DNA of 64,000 nucleotides from Kribbella solani. Lineage in GTDB: Bacteria; Actinomycetota; Actinomycetes; Propionibacteriales; Kribbellaceae. The translations under genes were made by a program, and so were the position numbers. Location of the stretch: NCBI RefSeq assembly GCF_014205295.1, contig NZ_JACHNF010000001.1:7192001-7256000 (forward strand), in the 5' to 3' direction. Shown piece after piece: positions 7,379 through 15,705 of this stretch. The notes under the pieces are model-generated. The model was not told where the DNA came from. It did no database searches and saw only the letters and a list, made by a program, of their open reading frames with translations. Position 1 is the first letter of the stretch. Each line of letters begins with the position of its first letter.

Positions 7379-9538
7379 TCAGCCGACCGGCTCCAGCTCA
7401 CGCTCCTCGGGAGCCGCCGAGCCGTTCTTCAGGCGCCGCGGCCACCATGCGCGGGTACCCAATAGCGCGATCACGCTCGGTACCAGGAAGATCGACATCA
7501 CGAACGCGGAGATGACGATCCCGGCCGCGACCGAGAAGCCCATCTCGGTCAGCAACGCCATCCCGGCCAGCATCAGCGACGAGAAAGTCCCGGCCAGGAT
7601 CAACCCGGCCGCTGCCACCGACGGACCACCGTGCTCGATCGCCAGGTCGGCCGCGGTCCGTGGATCGGTGCCGCGTTCGGCTTCTTCGCGCAGCCGGGCG
7701 ATCATCAGGATGTTGTAGTCGGTGCCGATGGCAACGACGAACAGGTACAGCATGATCGGCAGCGAGAACGTCACCCCGGCATGCCCGGCCGCGCCCTGGA
7801 ACACGAACACGGTCGCGCCGATCGAGCTGAAGAAGCTCAGCACCACCGCGAACATCAGGATCAGCGGCGCGATCAGCGACCGCAGCAGCAGCGCCAGGAT
7901 GATCGCGATCAGCCCACCCGCGACCGGGAAGATCACCGACAGGTCCCGGCTGTTGGCGGAACGGATGTCGGTGTAGCTCGCGGTCACGCCACCGATCAGC
8001 GCGGTCGTTCCTTGCGGCGCCTCGGCGTGCGCCGTGTCCCGGAGCTGCCCGTCGACCAGGTCGAGCGCGGCGTTCGCGTACGGGGGATCGTCCAGTACGA
8101 CGTTGATCTGGGCAACGGTCCGGTCCTTGTTCAGCAACGCCAGGCTGCCGTCCGCCCCGGCCGGAAGTACCGCGCCGACTCCGTCGACCTTCGCGAGTTT
8201 CCCGGCGTACGTGCTGAGTTCGGCCGGGTCCAGCGGAGTGCCGTTCGTGCTGCGTACGTACACGGTGGTCGGGTTGAGCGCGCCGGCCGGGAAGCCGGAC
8301 TGCAGGTCCTTGATCGCGCGCGCCGACTCGGTACCGTCCGGGAGCTGGCCGAACGCGTCGTAGTCGACCTTCATCCCGAGCGAGCCGAGCGCGAGTACGA
8401 CCATCACCGCGCCGGAGATCGCCGCGACCACGGCCGGCTTGCGCGCGGTGAACACCCCGAGCCGCTTGAACATCGCGCCCTTCGGCGTCCGCTGCCAGGA
8501 CTTCGACGGCCAGAACACCTTCGGGCCGAGCAGCGACACGACCGCCGGGATCAGCGTGATCGCCGCGAACGCCATCACCGCGACCGCGATCGCGAGGCCC
8601 GGGCCGAGGCTCTTGAACCCGCCGAACACGGCCAGCAGCAGCGCGCTGAACGCGACCACGATCGCACCCGCCGCCGACACGATCACCTCGGCGACGCGGG
8701 CGACCGCGTCCACCAGGGCCTGTTTCGGTTCCTCGCCGGCCCGGAGCCGTTCGCGGTAGCGGAAGAGCAGGAACAGGATGTAGTCGGTGCCGACGCCGTA
8801 CAGCACCACGGTCAGGATCGTCTGCAGGTCCTGGGTGACGTGCAGATCCGTCGCCTTCGCGACCAGCGCGATCAGGCCGGGCGCGATCGCGGACACCAGA
8901 CCGACGGTGAGAATCGGCAGGAACGCGGCGATCGGGCTGCGGTAGATCACCAGCAGCAGGCCGACGATCAGTATCAGCGTGGCGATCCCGACCACCACGA
9001 AAGCGTTCTCGAACGCGTCCTGGTTGTCGAGGTACAGCGCCGCGTCGCCGGTCACGCCGTACTCGAGGTCGGCGCCGGTCAGCGCGGGACCGGTCACGTC
9101 ACGGATCTTCTGGACCGCATCCAGGACCGCCTGCTCGTCCGGGAGTCCCTTCAGGCCGACGCTGACGATCTGTACCTGCTTGTTCGGCGAGACGGCTTGT
9201 GGGCCGGTGACCGCGGCGGTGACGCGGTCGATCTTCGCGCTGGTGATCTTGGCCGCCAGCGCGGTGATTTTGGCCTGGTCGGCGGCGGTCAGTTCACCGC
9301 CCGCGCCGCGCTTGACCACGATGCTGGCGGTCGCGTCGTTGGTCTGCCCGAACGCGTCCGCGGCCAGCTTCTGCGCCTGCACGGATTCGTACTTGTCCGG
9401 CAGCAGCGCCGCCTGGTCCTTCGTGGTGACGTCCGCGAGGGTCGGCGCGAACGCGATCACCGCGATCGCCGCGACCACCCAGGCGGCGATCACTTTCCAC
9501 GGATGGTGGACGACGAAACGCCCGAGTCTGGTGAACAC
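7379..9538 (-). CDS. MMPL-family RND transporter
   Basis: 719 residues from a GTG with a near-perfect ribosome site (AGGAGGG). The protein has the duplicated RND plan: TM1 near residue 15, a large outer loop, five clustered helices, then TM7, a second loop and five more helices. Both central helices carry the GTDY motif (GVGTDYILFLLFRY and IGTDYNILMIARL), the Asp-Tyr pair used for proton coupling in MmpL proteins. Family members export lipids or drugs. It is divergent from a TetR regulator with two tandem palindromes in between, so it is probably repressed by that protein. Confidence 0.93.
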   Translation of the reverse strand: MFTRLGRFVVHHPWKVIAAWVVAAIAVIAFAPTLADVTTKDQAALLPDKYESVQAQKLAADAFGQTNDATASIVVKRGAGGELTAADQAKITALAAKITSAKIDRVTAAVTGPQAVSPNKQVQIVSVGLKGLPDEQAVLDAVQKIRDVTGPALTGADLEYGVTGDAALYLDNQDAFENAFVVVGIATLILIVGLLLVIYRSPIAAFLPILTVGLVSAIAPGLIALVAKATDLHVTQDLQTILTVVLYGVGTDYILFLLFRYRERLRAGEEPKQALVDAVARVAEVIVSAAGAIVVAFSALLLAVFGGFKSLGPGLAIAVAVMAFAAITLIPAVVSLLGPKVFWPSKSWQRTPKGAMFKRLGVFTARKPAVVAAISGAVMVVLALGSLGMKVDYDAFGQLPDGTESARAIKDLQSGFPAGALNPTTVYVRSTNGTPLDPAELSTYAGKLAKVDGVGAVLPAGADGSLALLNKDRTVAQINVVLDDPPYANAALDLVDGQLRDTAHAEAPQGTTALIGGVTASYTDIRSANSRDLSVIFPVAGGLIAIILALLLRSLIAPLILMFAVVLSFFSSIGATVFVFQGAAGHAGVTFSLPIMLYLFVVAIGTDYNILMIARLREEAERGTDPRTAADLAIEHGGPSVAAAGLILAGTFSSLMLAGMALLTEMGFSVAAGIVISAFVMSIFLVPSVIALLGTRAWWPRRLKNGSAAPEERELEPVG

Positions 9539-9589
9539 CCCGAACCCTCCTGAGGGTCAGCTGGCTGTCAGGTTGACCTGAATCACTGT

Positions 9590-9635
9590 CTACCTGCCGG
9601 TCGGTAGGTAGACTACCTGCCGCACGGTAGGCAAG
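9590..9635. promoter_or_regulatory. Two tandem palindromic operators between mmpL-like and tetR genes
   Basis: Site one (9590-9611) and site two (9613-9635) both read CTACCTGCCG, a two- or three-base centre, then CGGTAGG or a close variant. Centres are about 23 bp apart, roughly two helical turns, which favours binding of two TetR dimers on one face. They lie 51-96 bp from the MMPL start and 22-67 bp from the TetR start. Confidence 0.8.
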
Positions 9636-9656
9636 TGAAGATGAGAAGGTGGTGAC

Positions 9657-10238
9657 GTGCAGCACCCGACCGGTTCCCGTGACACCAAGGGCGACATCCA
9701 TCGCGCCGCCGTCCAGCTGTTCTCGACCCAGGGGTACGAGAAGACCAGCCTGCGCGAGATCGCCGAACAAGTCGGCATCACCAAGGCGTCGCTCTACTAC
9801 CACTACTCGTCGAAACAGGACCTGCTGCGCGCGATCATCGGCACCTTCCTGGACGACATCTCCGTGGTGCTGAGCTCGGTGGAGACGATTCCGTGGTCCC
9901 CGGAGGCGGAGCAGGAGGCACTCCGGGCGTACGTGGACGTGGTCGTCGCACACCGGAGTACCGGGCCGACACTGCTCCGCGACATCACCGCGGTGCTCGC
10001 CGCGTTCGGGGACGACCTGGACGCGCTGATCGCCCGGAGCCGCCGCTTCCAGCTCTGGCTGGCCGGCCCCGACCCGACCGCCGCCGACCGCCTCCGCGCC
10101 GCCGCCGCGGTCGAAACCGTCGGCGCCGCGATCTCAACCGACGTCGACCTCGAGGCCACCCCCGCCGAAGTCCGCGCCATCCTCCTGGAAGCCGCGACCG
10201 CGGTCCTCAGTCACCGCGGCCAACCCCCACCCACCTAG
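9657..10238 (+). CDS. TetR-family transcriptional regulator
   Basis: 193 residues from a GTG. The N-terminal helix-turn-helix is clear: IHRAAVQLFSTQGYEKTSLREIAEQVGITKASLYYHY followed by SSKQDLL. The C-terminal ligand-binding part is all-helical and not assignable to a ligand. It is divergent from the MMPL exporter, and two palindromes fill the gap, the standard layout for a repressor controlling itself and an efflux gene. A hairpin follows at 10251-10297. Confidence 0.92.
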   Translation: MQHPTGSRDTKGDIHRAAVQLFSTQGYEKTSLREIAEQVGITKASLYYHYSSKQDLLRAIIGTFLDDISVVLSSVETIPWSPEAEQEALRAYVDVVVAHRSTGPTLLRDITAVLAAFGDDLDALIARSRRFQLWLAGPDPTAADRLRAAAAVETVGAAISTDVDLEATPAEVRAILLEAATAVLSHRGQPPPT

Positions 10239-10250
10239 CCAAACAAGAAC

Positions 10251-10297
10251 GCTTTCCGACGAACCGGGGCCTGTTGCCCTTGCATTCGCCGGAAAGC
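10251..10297. terminator. Hairpin between convergent tetR and B1 genes
   Basis: Arms 10251-10263 (GCTTTCCGACGAA) and 10285-10297 match at 12 of 13 positions around a 21-base GC-rich loop. Position between two convergent genes supports a bidirectional terminator. Confidence 0.6.
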
Positions 10298-10337
10298 GCT
10301 CTGGATATCTGCTGCAAACACTCCTACGCCGTGCAGG

Positions 10338-10413
10338 TCAGTCCGTGCCGCGCTCGGTCCGCACCCGCCGTGGCGGCTCAGTCCGTGCCCGTTGTGCGGC
10401 TCAGTCCTTGCCG
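10338..10413. repeat. Three copies of a stop-codon-containing motif at the 3' end of B1
   Basis: On the minus strand the last codons of B1 read GGCAAGGACTGA. The near-identical CGGCACGGACTGA motif recurs twice downstream (10338-10350 and 10378-10390; the gene's own copy is 10401-10413). Part of the second and third copies forms a 23-bp direct repeat including CGGCTCAGTCC. The region thus carries the gene's end, stop included, three times. Confidence 0.6.
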
Positions 10414-12332
10414 CGGGTGGTGTCGCGGTTGGCTCCTGGCTTGGAGGCACCGGACCTGTCGCTGCCCGCGGCTGTCTGAGCAGCTTGCTCGGGGCTGGAT
10501 GGCCTTGGTGGAGCTACGTCACCCGCGGCATCGAGGGCTCTGACGGTGTCTGCTTTGGCCGCCAGCTGTTTGTTTTCCGGTGCGGACTGAACCGGCGCCG
10601 GCTGCGGCGGAGAGGTCTCCGGGTGTACGGCGCGGTCCACCCACTCCTGATCGGTCACCGGCGAAGGACCCGACCGGTCCTCACCAGCAACCGGCTGCAC
10701 CGCCGCCGGAGCCTCCGATTCCACCCCAGTCACCGTTTGCTCCGGCTCCCGCACCTCCGGCGCGACCTGCTCCGGCGCGACCTGCTCCGGTGCGACCTGC
10801 TCCGGTGCGACCTGCTCCGGTGCCTGAGCCTGCTCCGGCTGCTGCGCCTCGGGGTGCGGTGTTTCCGGCGGGACAGTGGCTGGTTGTGGCGACTCCAGAG
10901 GCGGCCACGGTTGTGCGGGCGGTCGGTTCTTCCCCGCATTCGGATTCGGCCTTGGCCTCGGTGCAGGCCTCCTCGGCGACTCCGGCTGCTGCGGGTCACC
11001 AGCTTGCGCCTGCGCCTGCGCCTGCGCCTGCGGCTGCGCCTGCGCCTGCGCCTGCGCCTGCGCCTGCGGCTGCGCCTGCGGCTGCGCCTGCGCCTGCGGC
11101 TGCGCCTGCGGCTGCGCCTGCGGCTGCGGCTGCGCCTGCGGCTGCGCCTGCGGCTGCGCCTGCGGCTGCGCCTGCGGCTGCGCCTGCGGCTGCGCCTGCT
11201 GTTGTGCCTGGGGTTGTGCTGGTGCTTGTTGTGGTTGGGGTGGCTGCTGTTGTGCCTGGGGTTGTGCTGGTGCTTGTTGTGGTTGGGGTGGCTGCTGTTG
11301 TGCCTGGGGTTGTGCTGGTGCTTGTTGTGGTTGGGGTGGCTGCTGTTGTGCCTGGGGTTGTGCTGGTGCTTGTTGTGGTTGGGGTGGCTGCTGTTGTGCC
11401 TGGGGTTGTGCTGGTGCTTGTTGTGGTTGCGGCGGCTGCTGTTGTGCCTGGTACTGGGCCAGTTGGGCCTGGAGGGCCTGCATGTTCGCGGCTTCTTGGG
11501 CGGCTTGGGTGGCCTGTTGCTGGATCAGCTGTACGAGCTGCGCGTTGAGCTGCTGAGTCGAGGCCAGTGCCGCCTGAATGGCCTGCTGGTTCTGCAGGAT
11601 CCGCTGCTGGATGGCGGCGAACTGCTGAGCATTCGCCTGCTGCTGCGGCACCTGCCCAGGCTGCGGTCCCTGCGCCTGTCCAGGCTGCCTCGGCTGCTGC
11701 AAGGGACCCGGCTGCACAGGACCCGGCTGCACGGGACCGGGCTGTACCGGTCCGGGCTGTACCGGTCCGGGTTGCACCTGCCCGGGCTGCGCCGGCGCCT
11801 GCTGTGGTTGCGGCGCCTGGAACACCCTGCTGATATTCCCCTGTGCCAGCGCCGACAGGCTGAGCTTGGTCAGCGTGCTGTCGCTCCCGATCGCCCGCAG
11901 TACTCGTGGATCGGTGTTCTTCGCGTCCTTCATCGCCATCACCAGCGCGGCCTTGAGCATCTTCTTCCCGCGCCGGATGTTGCGCCGGCGGGAGACCGCG
12001 TTGGCTGCCCGCCGGAACGGGTTCCGGGTCGTGCGGTTCGGTGCCTGGGTCGCCCGTATGCGGGCGTTCGCCTCCTGTGCCCGCTGGTTGGCGACACCGG
12101 TATGCAGATCCGGCCGGATCCCGGCGTTGACGGTGCTGGTCGCCAGCCGCCGCAGGTCGCCCTTGGTCATCTGCGAGCGGCCGATCCGCTCGAGCACGTC
12201 CGGGTCCATGTTCTTCACGTCGCGGGCGGCGAGCGCGTACGCCGCCTTCAGCGTCTTCGCGCCCTGCTTCGTTTCCCGGTTCGCGGCCCAGCGAGATCTC
12301 CGGCTCGGACGTTCTGGTGAGGGCTGGCTCAT
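10401..12332 (-). CDS. Gln/Pro-rich repeat protein, partner B1 of cassette 1
   Basis: 643 residues, not a known family. The first 170 residues hold two copies of one helical module: one near residues 20-75 (GAKTLKAAYALAARDVKNMDP) and one near 115-168 (GKKMLKAALVMAMKDAKNTDP), separated by a basic linker. Then come QPGPV pentapeptides, a Gln-rich probable coiled coil (IQQRILQNQQAIQAALASTQ), five 16-residue repeats (PPQPQQAPAQPQAQQQ), a PQAQ run, and APEQV pentapeptides near the C-terminus. No signal peptide or membrane segment. Its start is 10 bp after the A1 stop, and TAGGAG serves as both A1 stop and B1 ribosome site. Structural, scaffold or condensate-like roles are guesses. A plus-strand frame is also open but reads as pure Leu/Arg repeats and is rejected. 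Confidence 0.75.
   Translation of the reverse strand: MSQPSPERPSRRSRWAANRETKQGAKTLKAAYALAARDVKNMDPDVLERIGRSQMTKGDLRRLATSTVNAGIRPDLHTGVANQRAQEANARIRATQAPNRTTRNPFRRAANAVSRRRNIRRGKKMLKAALVMAMKDAKNTDPRVLRAIGSDSTLTKLSLSALAQGNISRVFQAPQPQQAPAQPGQVQPGPVQPGPVQPGPVQPGPVQPGPLQQPRQPGQAQGPQPGQVPQQQANAQQFAAIQQRILQNQQAIQAALASTQQLNAQLVQLIQQQATQAAQEAANMQALQAQLAQYQAQQQPPQPQQAPAQPQAQQQPPQPQQAPAQPQAQQQPPQPQQAPAQPQAQQQPPQPQQAPAQPQAQQQPPQPQQAPAQPQAQQQAQPQAQPQAQPQAQPQAQPQAQPQPQAQPQAQPQAQAQPQAQPQAQAQAQAQAQPQAQAQAQAQAGDPQQPESPRRPAPRPRPNPNAGKNRPPAQPWPPLESPQPATVPPETPHPEAQQPEQAQAPEQVAPEQVAPEQVAPEQVAPEVREPEQTVTGVESEAPAAVQPVAGEDRSGPSPVTDQEWVDRAVHPETSPPQPAPVQSAPENKQLAAKADTVRALDAAGDVAPPRPSSPEQAAQTAAGSDRSGASKPGANRDTTRGKD
11005..11199. 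repeat. 6/12-bp minisatellite in B1 (codes PQAQ)
   Basis: About 195 bp made only of the hexamers TGCGCC and TGCGGC in mixed order. On the coding strand this is alternating Gln-Ala and Gln-Pro. All units are multiples of three, so the frame survives length change. Confidence 0.9.
11200..11439. repeat. Five 48-bp tandem repeats in B1
   Basis: Copies begin at 11200, 11248, 11296, 11344 and 11392. The first four are identical; the fifth differs at two positions. Each codes 16 residues (PPQPQQAPAQPQAQQQ). Identity this high suggests recent expansion and likely length variation between strains. Confidence 0.95.
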
Positions 12333-12342
12333 CTGGGGTCTC

Positions 12343-12924
12343 CTAGTCGATGTAGACGGCGTAGTTGACCCCGACGGCGGTCGTCAGGGGTTCGTTGCTG
12401 GGCCGGGTGCTGTACAGGTGGATCTGCGCGCCCGGCCGCAGCCAGACGGCCAGGTGCCGGCGGCCGGTTCCCGCGCCGGGCTCCCACTCGTCCGCGAACG
12501 TCGGACTGCCGGAGTCGCCGATGTAGTCGGGTTCGCCCCAGTGCTGGGTGGCTAGGTTCAGGTGGTCGGGCCAGTGCGCGTCCAGCCCGGCCTCGGCCTC
12601 GGCGATGTCGTCCGGGCCGATGTCGTACGCCGACCAGCCGCTGTCCGGGCAGTCCGGGAACGCGAGCCCGTCGAACACGATCATCGTGGTCCCGCGCCGG
12701 GTGACGAAGCCCCAGGAGACCATCTCGTCGTCGATCACCTCACCGGGATCGAGCGGCCACGGCGCCCACGACGTCTGACCCATCACCCGCTGCACGAGGG
12801 CGCGTACGACCTCCGGCCCGGCGTCGTCGTCGTCCGGACCCGCGATCACGGTCCAGTCCACAATCTCGGCGAGATCCGCCATCGCCAGGTCATCCTGGTC
12901 GAGCGGCCTGTCCTGCGTCTTCAT
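12343..12924 (-). CDS. Conserved protein A1, first member of a three-copy family
   Basis: 193 residues, family not recognised. It aligns without gaps to A2 (18167-18748) and closely to A3 (19243-19836). Shared blocks: MKTQDRPLD at the start, DDLAxADLA, LVQRV, WPLDPGEVIDD, SWGFxTRRGT, SGWSAYDIGPDDI, AEAGLDxHWP, HWGxPDYxGD, RRHLAVWxRPGA and HLYSxxP with a final TTAVGVNYAVYID. The many Trp, Asp and Gly and no hydrophobic segment indicate a soluble globular alpha/beta protein. It is followed after 10 bp by B1, with the stop overlapping B1's ribosome site, so the two are translated together. GGAAGGA lies upstream of the ATG. An immunity, chaperone or adaptor role for B is possible but unproven. 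The N-terminal extension to 13113 is antisense to metB's start and rejected. Confidence 0.85.
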   Translation of the reverse strand: MKTQDRPLDQDDLAMADLAEIVDWTVIAGPDDDDAGPEVVRALVQRVMGQTSWAPWPLDPGEVIDDEMVSWGFVTRRGTTMIVFDGLAFPDCPDSGWSAYDIGPDDIAEAEAGLDAHWPDHLNLATQHWGEPDYIGDSGSPTFADEWEPGAGTGRRHLAVWLRPGAQIHLYSTRPSNEPLTTAVGVNYAVYID

Positions 12925-13105
12925 CCGGCCTGTGCCGTCCTTCCTGCCCGGTGAGTGGCGGCAACCCTCTGTGCGCAACGGTAGGGGTCGCAGTGGGTCA
13001 TTCGCCAGCCGGTTCGACGCGCCGCGGCCCAATCCGGATCCGCCGAAGTTCCCTGGTCGTGGACGGCCTGCCGGTCCCGAGCAGACCAGGCCGTACGCTG
13101 GTCCG

Positions 13106-14260
13106 GTGAACAAGGAACACCGTTACGGCTTCGAGACCCTCGCCATCCACGCCGGGAACGAGCCCGACCCGACCACCGGCGCGGTGGTGCCGCCGATCTA
13201 CGCCACCAGCACCTACAAGCAGGACGGCGTCGACGGCCTCCGCGGCGGCTACGAGTACTCCCGCTCGGCGAACCCGACCCGGACCGCGCTGGAGGAGTGC
13301 CTGGCCGCGATCGAGGCGGGCAACCGCGGCTTCGCGTTCGCCAGCGGCCTGGCCGCCGAGGACACCCTGATCCGGTCGGTCTGCGCGCCGGGCGACCACG
13401 TGGTGTTCCCCGACGACGCGTACGGGGGCACCTTCCGGCTGTTCTCCCGCGTCCTCGGCAACTGGGGTGTCGAGATGACGCCGGCCGCGGTCACGCACCC
13501 GGAGGCGATCCGGGCCGCGATCCAGCCGGGGCGGACCAAGGTGGTCTGGCTGGAGACACCGACGAACCCGCTGCTCAACGTCGCGGACATCGCCATCGTG
13601 GCGCAGATCGCGCATGACGCGGGCGCGTTGCTGGTGGTGGACAACACGTTCGCCTCGCCGTACCTGCAGCAGCCGCTCGAGCTGGGCGCGGACGTGGTCG
13701 TGCACTCGACCACCAAGTACATGGGTGGGCATTCCGACGTGGTCGGCGGCGCGCTGATCGTGCGTGACGCCGAGCTGGCCGAGAAGATCGCCTTCCACCA
13801 GAACGCGATCGGCGCGGTCGCCGGGCCGTTCGACGCGTGGCTGGTGCTGCGCGGGATCAAGACCCTGGGCGTACGGATGGATCGGCACAGCGACAACGCC
13901 GAGAAGGTCGTGGAGTTCCTGCAGCGGCACGAGTCGGTCAGCCAGGTGCTGTACCCGGGACTCGACGGTCACCCGGGGCACGAGACCGCAGCGAAGCAGA
14001 TGAAGCGGTTCGGCGGCATCGTCAGTTTCCGCGTCACCGGCGGGGAGAAGCAGGCGCTGGACATCTGCAACAAGGCGGAGGTCTTCACGCTCGGTGAGTC
14101 GCTCGGCGGCGTCGAGTCGCTGATCGAGCACCCCGGAAAGATGACCCACGCGTCAGTCGCCGGTACGCCCCTGGAGGTCCCGGCCGACCTGATCCGCCTG
14201 AGCGTCGGCATCGAAACCGCCGACGACCTCCTCCAGGACCTGGACCGCGCGCTGTCCTGA
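13106..14260 (+). CDS. metB: Cystathionine gamma-synthase / gamma-lyase (PLP enzyme)
   Basis: 384 residues from a GTG. It is a Cys/Met-metabolism PLP enzyme: it joins cysteine to an activated homoserine to give cystathionine, or runs the reverse lyase reaction. Visible motifs: GFETLAIHAGNEPD, YEYSRSANPTR, the cofactor pocket SGLAAEDT, WLETPTNP, VVDNTFASP and the Schiff-base lysine at about 204 in HSTTKYMGGHSDV, then LGGVESLIEHPGKMTHAS. Synthase and lyase cannot be separated by eye; the ESLIEHPGKMTH form is common in actinobacterial metB. No other met genes are adjacent. Confidence 0.9.
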   Translation: MNKEHRYGFETLAIHAGNEPDPTTGAVVPPIYATSTYKQDGVDGLRGGYEYSRSANPTRTALEECLAAIEAGNRGFAFASGLAAEDTLIRSVCAPGDHVVFPDDAYGGTFRLFSRVLGNWGVEMTPAAVTHPEAIRAAIQPGRTKVVWLETPTNPLLNVADIAIVAQIAHDAGALLVVDNTFASPYLQQPLELGADVVVHSTTKYMGGHSDVVGGALIVRDAELAEKIAFHQNAIGAVAGPFDAWLVLRGIKTLGVRMDRHSDNAEKVVEFLQRHESVSQVLYPGLDGHPGHETAAKQMKRFGGIVSFRVTGGEKQALDICNKAEVFTLGESLGGVESLIEHPGKMTHASVAGTPLEVPADLIRLSVGIETADDLLQDLDRALS

Positions 14261-14302
14261 CTACTGTCCAGCGACGGAAGTTCGGTCAAGGGTTGGGGGT
14301 AA

Positions 14303-15670
14303 GTGGTGGGACTGGTGGTGGCCGTCGACTTCGGGTCGACGTTTACCAAGGCGGTGGCGGTTGATGGGGATTCGGGTGCGGTGGTCGCGCGGGCGGAGCA
14401 TCGGACGACCATCGACACCGATGTGATGGACGGGTGGCATGCCTGCCGCGCGGTGCTTGAGGACGTGGACCGAGGCGTCAGGAACGCCGAAGTGCTCGCG
14501 TGTTCGAGCGCCGGCGGCGGTCTGCGGATCGGTGTCGTCGGCAACGAAGAGCTGGTCACCGCCGAGGCCGGGAAGCGGGTCGCGTTGTCCAGCGGCGGGC
14601 GCGTGGTCGCGGTGGTCAGCGGCGGACTGTCGGCGTCCAGCCAGAAGGAGCTCCGCAAGGACCGCCCGGATGTGGTGCTGCTGCTCGGCGGTACGGACGG
14701 CGGCAACTCGGCCGTACTGCTCAAAGCGGCCGAGACCCTGGCGAAGTACAACTGGCGGAAACCGATCGTTGTCGCGGGCAACGTCGACGCCCAGGCCGAG
14801 ATCACCGAGGTACTCGGCGCGGTACCGCACGTGCTGGCCGGCAACGTGGTCCCGGAGATCGGGGTGTTCGCGCCGGACAGTGCGCGGGCGGCGATCCGGG
14901 AGATGTTCCTCAAGCACGTGATCGGCGGCAAGAACCTGTCTCGCGACCCGTCCTTCGCCCGGATGGTCCGCGCCGCGACCCCCGACGTCGTACTGCGCGG
15001 CGTCGAGGTACTCGCCGGTCTGCACGGTGACGTCGCGGTCGTCGACATCGGCGGCGCGACCACCGACGTACATTCGGTGATCGAACTCGACCCGGAGGAC
15101 GCGAACCTCGGCCGCGAAGTGGTCGCCACCCATCCGGTCACCCGTACGGTCGAGGGCGATCTCGGCATGCGATGGAGCGCCGTACCGGTGGTCGAGGCCG
15201 GCGTCGAAGCCGAGCTGGTCGCCGGCGAGAGCGAGTTGCGTACGGCGGCCAGGCACCGGCACGACGACCCGTCCTTTCTCCCGGACAGTCCGCGCGAGGC
15301 GGCGTACGACGAGCAGTTGGCGAGCGTGGCGGCGACAGTCGCCCTGCGCCGGCACGCGGGCCGGCAGCGGATCGTTTTCGGCCCTGGCGGGCGCGTGATC
15401 GAGCGGTCCGGGAAGGACCTGCGCGAAGTGGATCTGCTGGTCGGGTCCGGGGGAGTGCTGCGGCACAACCCGCCTGAGGTCGCGGCGCGGATCCTCGGCT
15501 CGATCGGTACGAACGCGCGGGCGGAAGGCTGGCTCGTACCGCAACACGCCGAAATCTGCATCGACCGCGACTACGTACTCGCCGGCGTCGGCCTCCTCGC
15601 CGACCTCGCACCGAAAGCAGCCGAAGGCCTGGCCGGACACATTCATACAACGGCCACGACCGGGCACTAG
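14303..15670 (+). CDS. GlmL/MutL-family protein (ASKHA-fold, glutamate mutase activator-like)
   Basis: 455 residues. The ASKHA nucleotide-binding pattern is clear: VVAVDFGSTFTKAVAVDGDSG at the start, LACSSAGGGLRI, VLLLGGTDGGN near residue 130 and VAVVDIGGATTDVHSV near residue 250. This is the GlmL family, named from the gene beside the B12-dependent glutamate mutase subunits, where it is thought to help reactivate the enzyme. No mutase genes are in this window, so its partner is unknown. The GTG at 14303 is used; GTG codons repeat there and the exact start is uncertain. Confidence 0.85.
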   Translation: MVGLVVAVDFGSTFTKAVAVDGDSGAVVARAEHRTTIDTDVMDGWHACRAVLEDVDRGVRNAEVLACSSAGGGLRIGVVGNEELVTAEAGKRVALSSGGRVVAVVSGGLSASSQKELRKDRPDVVLLLGGTDGGNSAVLLKAAETLAKYNWRKPIVVAGNVDAQAEITEVLGAVPHVLAGNVVPEIGVFAPDSARAAIREMFLKHVIGGKNLSRDPSFARMVRAATPDVVLRGVEVLAGLHGDVAVVDIGGATTDVHSVIELDPEDANLGREVVATHPVTRTVEGDLGMRWSAVPVVEAGVEAELVAGESELRTAARHRHDDPSFLPDSPREAAYDEQLASVAATVALRRHAGRQRIVFGPGGRVIERSGKDLREVDLLVGSGGVLRHNPPEVAARILGSIGTNARAEGWLVPQHAEICIDRDYVLAGVGLLADLAPKAAEGLAGHIHTTATTGH

Positions 15671-15705
15671 CTAGGCTCATCACCAGTGCGAGTCACGGAG
15701 GTGGG

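Noticed and set aside
11005-11439. Possible CRISPR array
   Set aside because: Repeats are directly adjacent with no unique spacers and lie in frame inside a gene; they are coding minisatellites.
10392-12320. A 642-codon open frame on the plus strand opposite B1
   Set aside because: It translates mainly as Leu-Arg repeats, an artefact of the hexamer minisatellite. The minus strand has a ribosome site, structured N-terminal modules and coupling to A1.
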